NCBI GenBank assembly: GCA_027578815.1
Contig: JANBTH010000505.1
Span: 1-15,826, forward strand
From: Coemansia sp. RSA 1804
Taxonomy: Eukaryota; Kickxellomycota; Kickxellomycetes; Kickxellales; Kickxellaceae
DNA: 15,826 bases
Direction: 5' to 3'
Part shown: piece by piece, positions 8,933 to 15,826 of the stretch
How positions within the stretch are numbered: position 1 is the first letter of the stretch
Layout: each line of letters begins with the position of its first letter
Notes under the pieces: model-generated
Told to the model about the DNA's origin: nothing
Seen by the model: the letters and a program-made list of their open reading frames with translations, nothing else
Database searches by the model: none
Program-made: the position numbers and the translations under genes

Positions 8933-9206
8933 TTCATTTTACCCTTATTATAAGACAGGTAGCAAAAGCTTTCATTTACATTTTTCTTGTTTTATTTTCC
9001 ACTTTTTGCTTGCATTTTAAAATTTGTAAAAAAACATTCCTATTCAAACTTTATAAAAAATGAACAACTAAAACCTAAAATAGCTAAAAAAAAAAGCAGT
9101 TTACAGTACAACTGCCACCCATGAAAAACTCATTGCAATATTAATAACAATTGCCATTCTGCTTAGCTCAACCAATAATCATTAAACTTGATGATTATTC
9201 ACTTTT
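8933..9206. other. AT-rich 3' flank
   Basis: The plus-strand 3' flank of the four-TM gene is AT-rich with several poly(A) and poly(T) runs. No exact AATAAA occurs close to the stop, and no ORF or hairpin was found that I would defend. Confidence 0.4.
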
Positions 9207-9407
9207 TTATTTTTTTGCCTTTTTTGATCTTGGGCAGTCAATAATGTGATTTGAACTGGTTTTGGGCTCATTCATTTGACAGCCATAACATTTGGTAGGT
9301 TTTTTGTTGAAATCTGTTTGAGGTGGCTTTTCCTTTTCTAGATTTTTTTCAGAATTCTTTCTGACTTTTTTAAAAGACTTTTGTAGCCTACCACCAATGC
9401 ACATCAT
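9207..9407 (-). CDS. doubtful small Lys-rich ORF with a Cys/His cluster, 66 aa
   Basis: The minus-strand ORF starts at tandem ATGs (9407, 9404) and ends in TAA. The first two thirds are very Lys-rich; then KCYGCQMN and NHIIDCPR give a CX2CX10HX3C pattern, which could bind zinc but is not the standard CX2CX4HX4C knuckle. The basic tail is RSKKAKK. The frame stays open upstream to 9491. It may be a small nucleic-acid-binding protein, the last exon of a minus-strand gene, a relic, or chance, since AAA codons dominate AT-rich DNA. No homology is claimed. Confidence 0.25.
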   Translation of the reverse strand: MMCIGGRLQKSFKKVRKNSEKNLEKEKPPQTDFNKKPTKCYGCQMNEPKTSSNHIIDCPRSKKAKK

Positions 9408-10356
9408 ATTTTGTATATGTTTTTTCAACAGAGTAATTAAAAGTAATGAATAGTTATGAAAACAAGCAAAGCAAATATTTTGGAATTGCAAGGAAGAAAA
9501 AACCGTTTACTATTTATATGCAAGTGGCCAGGGAGTAATGGATGGAGATTTTCTCAAACAAGAGTTGTAAGTTGTCATGTACAAAATATACCATGGTAAA
9601 ATGGAAAACATGGTATAAAGACAACAAACATTGTTCATCTTTTGAATAAGAGAAAAGAATCGCCTAAAAGAGAAACCAAAAGGAAAAGAGCTTTACATTG
9701 TGTTATTTCTACAAAGAACCCCAGTAAAGACAGAAATGTGGGAATATATTTGTTTCTTTGTCCAAGTCGCAAAAGAAAGCAAAAGTCATGGCAGCAGCTG
9801 ATGGTTTTCTTTTTTTTTTTATTTGCAAGAATCGCCAGCCGCAGATGACTCAAGATAGATATTTCAGACAGATGATTTTGTCACAGCAGGTTTGAGACTT
9901 GCGGCCTAGATAGATAATAATATACCTTGGCCCAGAACCAAACAATATCTGATGATTTGATTAGCTGAATAGGGTGATGACTGATAACGTTCTATCAAAC
10001 GGACTTTTTTTTTTATTTTTTTCTTGATGCCTACACTCTCCCTTCTCCCCTTATCCGAAATGATGGTTGAATGCGCTGTGATGGAATGAATTTACTTCGA
10101 CTTTATCTTTGGCGGGGGTGCTGTTGGGGGAGACTAGACTAGAAGAGAAAAAAAGGCAGGGATCGGAAGAAACGATTTATTCTTTCTCTTTTCCGGCAAC
10201 TACCAAAAAGATAGCAGCAGATATTTTATACAACACCATTTTCTCGGTCTATATATCTCCTACCTTTTTTTGACCTTCAACATCGCCAGTAGTTAGAAGC
10301 TCTCAGAGACTAAATTCAAATTTCCAATCAACAGAATAGGATTATTGCTACACAGT
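9408..10356. promoter_or_regulatory. intergenic region with the transketolase promoter
   Basis: A 949-bp stretch. The left half is AT-rich, with a 9-bp inverted repeat (TATACCATG 9587-9595, CATGGTATA 9609-9617). Nearer the gene stand CCCCT (10047-10051, STRE-like) and a G-rich stretch (10111-10131) containing GCGGGG, which matches the CreA/Mig1-type SYGGGG consensus. TATATAT at 10250-10256 lies about 100 bp before the ATG. These are motif matches only; carbon-source control of transketolase is plausible but unproven. Confidence 0.4.
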
Positions 10357-12417
10357 ATGTTCAACAAGACCGATTCGCTTGCAATCAACACCATCCGCGT
10401 GCTTGCGGCCGATGTTGTGCAGAAGGCCAACAGCGGACATCCGGGCGCACCGATGGGCTGCGCGCCAATGGCGCACATTCTGTTTACGCGGTTCCTCAAC
10501 GCGAATCCCAAGAACAGCGCGTGGTTCAATCGCGACCGCTTTGTGCTGTCGAACGGCCACGCGTGTGCGCTGCAGTACATTATGCTTCACTTCCTGGGCT
10601 ACAAGGTGACGATGGACGACCTCAAGCAGTTCCGGCAGCTTGACTCTGTGACGCCCGGACATCCCGAGCGCACGCACACCGACGGCGTGGAGGTGACTAC
10701 CGGGCCGCTGGGGCAGGGCATCTCCAATGCAGTCGGAATGGCGATTGCCGAGAGGCATCTGGCGGCGACATTCAACCAGCCAGAGTTCCCGGTGATTGAC
10801 AACACTGTGTTTGCGATAGCTGGCGACGGCTGTCTGCAGGAAGGCGTTGCATCGGAGGCGTGCTCGCTTGCCGGACACTTGGAGCTGGGCAACCTTGTTG
10901 TGCTGTACGACTCGAATGGCATCCAGATCGACGGATCGACCAAGCTTGGCTTCACCGAGGATGTGCTGAAGCGCTTCGAAGCGTATGGCTGGCACACGCA
11001 GACGGTTGCCGACGGCGACAACGACCTTGCTGGCATCGAGCGCGCCATCAGGACTGCGAAGGGCGAGAAGACGCGCCCAAGCATCATTCTTGTCACCACC
11101 ACGATTGGCTTCGGTGCTGCGAAGGCTGGCACCGCCGGCGTGCATGGGTCGGCGCTGGGCGACGACAGCGTGGCAGCTGTCAAGCAGCTCTTTGGCTTTG
11201 ACGCGGCGCACAAGTTCGTTGTGCCCGACGCCGTCTACGCGCTGTACGGCGCGCGCGCAGCCGAGGGAGCGCAGCGCGAGGAGGAGTGGAACGCCCTGAT
11301 GCAGGGCTACGCCAAGGCGCACCCTGAGCTGCATGCGGAGCTTGTGCGCCGCATCGAGGGCCGGCTGCCGACTGGCTGGGAGGCGGCGCTGCCACGCTTC
11401 ACGCCGGCCGACAAGGCGGTTGCCACGCGCAAGCTGTCGGAGACCGTCATCAACGCGCTGGCCCCGGTGATTCCCGAGCTGATCGGCGGATCGGCGGATC
11501 TGACCGGCTCGAATCTGACGCGCTGGAAGGATGCGGTTGACTTCCAGCCCGAGCCAACCGGCCTTGGCAACTACGGCGGGCGGTATCTGCGCTACGGTGT
11601 GCGCGAGCACGGCATGGCGGCAATCAGCAACGGAATTGCAGCGTACGGCGCCAACATCCCGTTCGCCTCAACCTTCCTCAACTTCATCTCGTACGCGGCC
11701 GGCGCATCGCGTCTGAGCGCGCTGGGCAAGCTGCGTGTGCTGTATGTGATGACGCACGACTCCATCGGGCTGGGCGAGGACGGCCCCACGCACCAGCCAA
11801 TCGAGACGTTTGCGATGCTGCGCGCCACGCCCAACTACCTCAACTTCCGCCCCGCCGACGGCAACGAGGTGTCTGGCGCATACATGGCAGCGCTGCTCCA
11901 CGCCGACCATCCATCGGTGTTCTCGCTGACGCGCCAGAATGTGCCGCATCTCGAGGGCTCGTCCGTCGAGAACACGCTGAAGGGCGGCTACACGCTGCAG
12001 ACCGTCGGGCCTGATTCCGGCGCCGGCGGCTCTGTGCCTGATCTGATCATCGCCGGCACCGGCTCCGAGACCTCGCTTGCCGTCGATGCCGCGCGTCTGC
12101 TGGCTGACAAGCACTCGCTTGTTGTCAAGGTTGTGTCGATGCCGTGTCTGGAGCTGTTTGACGCCCAGCCTGACGCCTACCGCCACGAGGTTCTGACGCC
12201 CGGAGTGCCTTCTGTCAGCGTGGAGGCGCTGGCCACCTTTGGCTGGCACAAGTATGTGCACCATCCGATTGGCATCGACACCTTTGGTCTGTCCGCGCCC
12301 TACAAGCAGGCGTACGAGCGCGTTGGTCTGACGCCCGATGCTGTTGCTGCCAAGGCGCTGAAGGTCGTCGACTACTACAAGAAGAACCCAGTGCCGACGC
12401 TTGCGCTGCAGTTCTAG
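10357..12417 (+). CDS. TKL1: transketolase, 686 aa
   Basis: Transketolase transfers two-carbon ketol units between sugar phosphates in the non-oxidative pentose phosphate pathway (cytosol), using thiamine diphosphate and a divalent metal. The protein is complete and near the usual fungal length. Visible active-site pieces are SGHPGAP (His28), NGHACAL (His68), GHPE (His102), the ThDP/metal motif starting GDGCLQEG (156) and ending YDSN (184-187), GVHGS (His263), VREHGM (catalytic Glu417) and EDGPTHQP (His479). All agree with yeast transketolase landmarks. The start is the first ATG, MFNKTDSLAINT; four upstream in-frame codons lack an ATG. There is no targeting peptide. Third positions are strongly G/C-biased, typical of a highly expressed gene. 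Several long frames on the opposite strand are shadows of that bias. The 3' end faces the phosphatase gene 126 bp away. Confidence 0.97.
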   Translation: MFNKTDSLAINTIRVLAADVVQKANSGHPGAPMGCAPMAHILFTRFLNANPKNSAWFNRDRFVLSNGHACALQYIMLHFLGYKVTMDDLKQFRQLDSVTPGHPERTHTDGVEVTTGPLGQGISNAVGMAIAERHLAATFNQPEFPVIDNTVFAIAGDGCLQEGVASEACSLAGHLELGNLVVLYDSNGIQIDGSTKLGFTEDVLKRFEAYGWHTQTVADGDNDLAGIERAIRTAKGEKTRPSIILVTTTIGFGAAKAGTAGVHGSALGDDSVAAVKQLFGFDAAHKFVVPDAVYALYGARAAEGAQREEEWNALMQGYAKAHPELHAELVRRIEGRLPTGWEAALPRFTPADKAVATRKLSETVINALAPVIPELIGGSADLTGSNLTRWKDAVDFQPEPTGLGNYGGRYLRYGVREHGMAAISNGIAAYGANIPFASTFLNFISYAAGASRLSALGKLRVLYVMTHDSIGLGEDGPTHQPIETFAMLRATPNYLNFRPADGNEVSGAYMAALLHADHPSVFSLTRQNVPHLEGSSVENTLKGGYTLQTVGPDSGAGGSVPDLIIAGTGSETSLAVDAARLLADKHSLVVKVVSMPCLELFDAQPDAYRHEVLTPGVPSVSVEALATFGWHKYVHHPIGIDTFGLSAPYKQAYERVGLTPDAVAAKALKVVDYYKKNPVPTLALQF

Positions 12418-12543
12418 GATGAGAAGATGCTTGCTTTTTTCACTAACTTTGTCTGTCAATCAACAACGCTGGATTCCTCACCACTAAACCTAGACTGGAA
12501 ACTATAGCGAGAACTAGCTGCTGGACGCACCATCTGATTTCAC
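12418..12543. other. short convergent spacer
   Basis: This 126-bp interval separates the stop codons of transketolase and the acid phosphatase. It must contain both 3' ends unless the transcripts overlap. No exact AATAAA occurs on either strand, and no hairpin was noticed. Confidence 0.5.
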
Positions 12544-14238
12544 TCACTCAATCGTCGGGAAGTTGCCGCACTCGGCGCTGATGTCGGCGTCCGAGGCCAG
12601 CAGCGGCTGCACGTGCTCGAAGAAGGCATCGAGCGTGCACACGGAGCTTCCCAGCTTCGGATGGTGCTTTCCGAACGGCTCGCACGTGGCCACCTGCAGA
12701 ACCTGGTCGTTGAGCTGCGCGCGCACATAGTGCGAGCCGTCCGTCTTGTCGCGGAACAGCTCAAACGTCAGCGCCGACGCAAACGGCAGCCACTCGCGCG
12801 TCTGGCTGCCCATCACTATAGCCAGCGGGCCGACTGTGATGTCGTGGCCGCCGTACAGCGCAAGCTTGGGAATGCGCGGGATCTCGCTGGCCGTTTCCTC
12901 GCGGATGCCGCCGTCTGTCGATAGCAGCAGATCGCCCTTGCGCTGGCTTTCGCCCAGACGCGGCGGCAAGCCAGCTCCCGCAGCCCCAGGCCCAGACCCA
13001 GACCCGGATCCGGATCCGGATCCCTCAGCTCCTTTGGCGCGCGCTTGAGAGTAGTCGGCTGCCTGCCCCATCGTTGCCGCCACCTCGCGGATCAGACGGC
13101 TGAAGCCTAGCCGCTGGCCGCTCACAAGCTGCGTGGGTCCCGTCCACTGGTGGTGCGCAACGCGGCCCAGGCTGGCAAGCAGATCGTGGTTGACATCGTG
13201 TGGCAGCGGCACTCCGTGCGCGACCAGCGATTGCAGCTCATCGTACACCGGATGGAACGTTGATCCAAAGTGCGGCTTGTCCAGGATGCGCTTGACTGCG
13301 GGGCCAATGCTCCTCAGCTGCGTGGCCTGCCTGTACACATCGTCGATCCACTTGAGTTCGCGCGCCTCCGATATCGGCGGATCCACGAACTGCTTGATAA
13401 AGTTGTAGCATGCGTAGTTGCCGTGCATCGTCTCCATGCTGTGCATGCGCGTGTGGATCGGGAACCGTCTGAGGAAGCTGCCGTCAAACGAAGCTGTCGA
13501 CAGCGTGCTCGCGCTGCTACCGCCACTCCCGCTACTGGCGGCTGTGCGCTGCGGATACAGCCCCGTCAGCAGCGCAAATGTCGACTGCAAAACGCGCGAG
13601 TAGTCCGTGGCGCGGATGTACAGCCAATCGGACACCGGGCGACTGGTGTCGGCGCCGTCGATGGCTCGTGGCAGAATGCCCAGCTTGTCGACATACAGCT
13701 CGCGCAGATACCCGCCTACGCGCTCCAGCGAATGCAGCCCAACATCCGTCAGCTGCCCGGCATTGCACATGCGCGGATCCTGGCTGCAGTTCTCGCCATT
13801 GGCGCGCGAGTCCAGCGATGCAGTTCCCAGACGCAGCGTCCACTTTGCGCGCTCGTACTCGAGTCCTGTTTTCATCGTTGCTGTCCTCTTCGTATAGCAC
13901 GACGCATCCTCCTTGTCCTCCGTCTTGCTACCGTCGCACTGCAGCCTCTTCTTCATCATCATGTCCGTGTCGGGCACCGGCATCGGCTCCTCCTTGGGCA
14001 CAAACCTTCCGATTGCCTTCATGAATTCGCTGTGCAGGTAGTTTGAGCGGTCGCAGAACGGCCACTCCCTCTCTGGAAACAGCCGCATCTGCACTGGCGA
14101 GCGCTCTCCGTGTCTGAAAAACACTTGCGCCTGCACTAGCTCCAAGTACGACGGATACATTTCTCGCATGTACTTTGGCGTCAGTCGTGGGAGCGGCGCG
14201 GATGCTCCTCCATCTAGCGCTTCATCTGCTGCTGCCAT
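12544..14238 (-). CDS. histidine acid phosphatase (histidine phosphatase clan, branch 2), ACP6-like, 564 aa
   Basis: The enzyme should hydrolyse phosphomonoesters through a phosphohistidine intermediate. FFRHGERSP (Arg42, His43, Arg46) is the nucleophile motif; LYGGHDITV (His465, Asp466) is the HD proton donor. GQLTDVGLHSL (161-171) and IRATDYSRVLQSTFALLTGL (208-227) align with human ACP6, a lysophosphatidic acid phosphatase, as do the WLPFASALTFELF region and the C-terminal CTLDAFF. No signal peptide precedes the first strand, so it is probably not a classical secreted phosphatase. An inserted Gly-Ser linker (about 406-416) is encoded by a hexanucleotide repeat, and a Ser-rich insert lies near 235-250. 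The start is ATG 14238; the frame stays open to 14376 without another ATG. Substrate is inferred only. Strong G/C third-position bias. Confidence 0.9.
   Translation of the reverse strand: MAAADEALDGGASAPLPRLTPKYMREMYPSYLELVQAQVFFRHGERSPVQMRLFPEREWPFCDRSNYLHSEFMKAIGRFVPKEEPMPVPDTDMMMKKRLQCDGSKTEDKEDASCYTKRTATMKTGLEYERAKWTLRLGTASLDSRANGENCSQDPRMCNAGQLTDVGLHSLERVGGYLRELYVDKLGILPRAIDGADTSRPVSDWLYIRATDYSRVLQSTFALLTGLYPQRTAASSGSGGSSASTLSTASFDGSFLRRFPIHTRMHSMETMHGNYACYNFIKQFVDPPISEARELKWIDDVYRQATQLRSIGPAVKRILDKPHFGSTFHPVYDELQSLVAHGVPLPHDVNHDLLASLGRVAHHQWTGPTQLVSGQRLGFSRLIREVAATMGQAADYSQARAKGAEGSGSGSGSGSGPGAAGAGLPPRLGESQRKGDLLLSTDGGIREETASEIPRIPKLALYGGHDITVGPLAIVMGSQTREWLPFASALTFELFRDKTDGSHYVRAQLNDQVLQVATCEPFGKHHPKLGSSVCTLDAFFEHVQPLLASDADISAECGNFPTIE
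12991..13024 (-). repeat. hexanucleotide repeat coding a Gly-Ser linker
   Basis: Period-6 repetition (CCAGAC units, then CGGATC units on the plus strand) inside the acid phosphatase gene encodes alternating Gly and Ser. It lies between the two catalytic halves, in a loop position, so length variation would probably be tolerated. Confidence 0.7.
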
Positions 14239-14388
14239 TGCTGCTGTACCTTGTTTCGTTTCGGGAGAATCCAAATGAGCCGGCAGTGGATAGATGGACG
14301 GATGGATGAATCGGCAGATGAATGGGGGAGAGAAAAGGGGGAGCGCCTTCTTCCTTGGTTCTGGTGTGGCTGACAATAGCTACAGATT

Positions 14389-14428
<40 letters not shown>

Positions 14429-15701
14429 GAGATGCCAAATAATCCTTACTCCTCTTCTCTGTGCGCTTGCCCAGAAATGATATATGTTGCTAGTGTGCGG
14501 GGGAAATAGGCAAATATATATATAGTGCTGAAGAGCGGTAGATAAAGATAACCAAACGATAGGAGAAAAAAAGTCTCCTCCTTCCTTTTCTCTTTTTCCT
14601 TCTTTCTCTGCTCCAAACGCACTACTGGGCACACGCACAAACTAGGAAAGTTCTTCGGACTTCACGGATGCGATGACGACTGCTGGATGCTGTGCTTGCT
14701 GCAGCAGCTTGCTTGTCTACGACTAAATAAGACTAACCTTGTTTTTCTCACTCACCATCATCATCGTCATCGACTGCTTCCTGGAATTGACACCCGCAGA
14801 TCGGCCAAACAAACGCAAAATGGCAACAATTCTTCTTTATCTTTTCCCTTTCCTTCCGATCGATCGATTCACCAGCATAAAACTAATGAAAAAACCAATT
14901 GCCTCTTTTCTCCTTGTGCCACCACACAAACAGAAAAAGCATAAACCTAAACCATCACAATTATTAAACTAGACACAAAGAACCAAGAGCTAGAAGCCTT
15001 GCTTGTCTTAAGGATATCTTCACAGATGACCGCTCCCCCTCTTTTTTAGTTCAAGCATAACGCAAAACCAATTCTGGGTAGAGCTGGTGGGTGTTACGCA
15101 TGCATGCTCGATGCATGATGCACAGCATGCCCTTTTCGTATTTTCTTTCCCTCTGCCCAACTCAGACTCGCTAGATCCTGATCCAATCGCCAGATCTCGT
15201 AATCCCCTGTTTTTTTTTTTGATAAATGCGCGGACTAGCAAGCCCAGTGTTTTTTTATTTTTTTTTACTTTTGCATTGATTGTATGCTGCTTCACGTTCA
15301 TAATTTTTCATTCATTGCCAACAGCAATAAAAAATAATGGACGGAAACTCTTGACGCTTTAGCCTTATTAATGCCATTTTAATAATAACTTTTTATTGTT
15401 GTTGGGGAGCGGTCTCTTTTTTCTGCTCTTGTTCCCCTCTCACTTTTTTCTTCTATTACATCGTATATTTCTGGGAATTGTTTACAATTTTTTCTTTTAT
15501 TCTTTCATTCGTTCTCTCATTTCTTTCTCCCCCTCCCCCAAACATACACACGCACACGCCTTGTTCTTGCGCTCTTTCTTTACCCGACTTTTTTCTCTTT
15601 CTTTTATTTGCTGTTCGTTTATTATTTACATTTATTATTTGTATAATCTACAAATCTATATCGTTTTTCTTTCCTTTTGTTATTATTTGTAGTTCCAAAT
15701 C
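14239..15701. promoter_or_regulatory. divergent promoter region between acid phosphatase and SAPS genes
   Basis: A 1,463-bp spacer without a supportable ORF. The phosphatase-proximal part has imperfect GATG-type repeats (about 14286-14325), the CTTG microsatellite, and a purine/pyrimidine-skewed tract (14560-14615). The middle has a dense GCATGC/ATGCAT cluster (15098-15130), possibly transcription-factor sites. From about 15410 to 15690 it is strongly pyrimidine-rich, typical of fungal leaders or promoters. TTATTTGTAG ending at 15692, nine bases before the SAPS ATG, resembles a splice acceptor, so a leader intron is possible. Confidence 0.45.
14389..14428. repeat. (CTTG)10 tetranucleotide microsatellite
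   Basis: Ten uninterrupted copies of CTTG (CAAG on the minus strand) lie 151-190 bp upstream of the acid phosphatase ATG, in its leader or promoter. Ten perfect copies suggest recent slippage and probable length polymorphism between strains. Confidence 0.95.
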
Positions 15702-15826
15702 ATGCTTTGGCGATTTGGGCTTCAGCATGCGTCAAACATTGACAAGCTGCTTGAAAAGGAGGACCTTGCGCTGGAGGAGGTTCTCAACGACTCTGACTTG
15801 TTGCAGGAGGTTCGTGAGCAGAACCC
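15702..15826 (+). CDS. SIT4/PP6 phosphatase-associated (SAPS) family protein, N-terminal 41 codons
   Basis: The frame starts at ATG 15702 with MLWRFGLQHASNIDKLLEKE and runs off the right edge open. It closely follows the conserved start of SAPS-domain proteins, which open M-F/L-W-K/R-F with a following IDxLLexED and a downstream LLQE segment; here DSDLLQEVREQN fits. In yeast, SAP proteins bind the PP2A-like phosphatase Sit4 and act in cell-cycle and TOR signalling; in animals the relatives are PP6 regulatory subunits. Full proteins are several hundred residues longer, so only about the first 5-10% is here. The start is firm because the family begins at this Met. Confidence 0.88.
   Translation, partial: MLWRFGLQHASNIDKLLEKEDLALEEVLNDSDLLQEVREQN

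Noticed and set aside
9642..9848. 68-codon Lys/Arg-rich plus-strand open stretch
   Set aside because: It has no ATG at its start, low complexity, a poly-Phe run from poly(T), and lies in the transketolase upstream region.
10348..11610. Long 420-codon open frame antisense to transketolase, with several other long shadow frames nearby
   Set aside because: It overlaps a clear transketolase gene and is explained by strong G/C third-position bias; it has no domain and is rich in Arg, Ala and Val as expected for an antisense shadow.
11668..12459. 263-codon antisense open frame over the transketolase 3' half
   Set aside because: Same cause as above: codon-bias shadow, no recognisable motif.
13270..14046. 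258-codon plus-strand open frame opposite the acid phosphatase
   Set aside because: The minus-strand frame carries RHGERSP and the HD motif; the plus-strand frame is composition-driven and has no family signature.
14214..14638. Open frames through the CTTG repeat and leader of the phosphatase, including an N-terminal extension to 14376
   Set aside because: The extension lacks an ATG and has no conserved sequence; the others are repeat-encoded low-complexity frames.
15028..15414. 11-bp inverted repeat GACCGCTCCCC / GGGGAGCGGTC, 366 nt apart
   Set aside because: Many 11-bp matches at such distances are expected by chance in a window this long; nothing else marks these as element ends.

Overview
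The window looks like nuclear DNA of a fungus. It carries a fungal-type (FunK1-class) protein kinase and a SIT4/PP6-associated (SAPS) protein. One intron has canonical fungal signals (GTAAGT donor, TACTAAC branch point, TAG acceptor), and most other genes are intronless. My guess is an early-diverging, zygomycete-grade lineage such as Kickxellales, but the sequence alone does not prove that.

Layout: (1) 1-1461 is AT-rich and without a supportable gene; a GC-rich perfect hairpin sits at its left edge (8-50). (2) 1612-4565, minus strand, is an intact two-exon FunK1-type kinase of 955 aa with a PD-(D/E)XK-like region ahead of the kinase domain. (3) 4566-5172 is a divergent spacer. (4) 5173-5850, plus strand, is a broken second copy of the same family, keeping only the nuclease-like region. 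(5) 5851-6391 is a convergent spacer with two perfect hairpins. (6) 6392-7330, minus strand, is an MBL-fold hydrolase of the PhnP-like type. (7) 7331-8452 is an AT-rich divergent spacer that ends in a probable leader intron. (8) 8453-8932, plus strand, is an unrecognised four-TM protein. (9) 8933-10356 is AT-rich, with one doubtful small Lys-rich Cys/His ORF, followed by the transketolase promoter. (10) 10357-12417, plus strand, is a complete transketolase. (11) 12544-14238, minus strand, is an intracellular histidine acid phosphatase resembling ACP6, convergent with transketolase. (12) 14239-15701 is a divergent promoter region with a (CTTG)10 microsatellite and long pyrimidine tracts. (13) From 15702 to the right edge is the first 41 codons of a SAPS-family protein.

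Composition is sharply two-sided. Everything left of about 10.3 kb is AT-rich, and the MBL and TM genes use AT-ending codons. Transketolase and the phosphatase are strongly GC-rich with G/C third positions. The right-hand genes are housekeeping functions (pentose phosphate pathway, phosphomonoester hydrolysis, PP2A/PP6-type phosphatase regulation). The left-hand FunK1 pair is accessory, multicopy-type material. No shared pathway links the genes; the window reads as a boundary between an accessory block and a housekeeping block. The most interesting material is the head-to-head FunK1 pair with its nuclease-like plus kinase architecture, one copy intact and one decaying.
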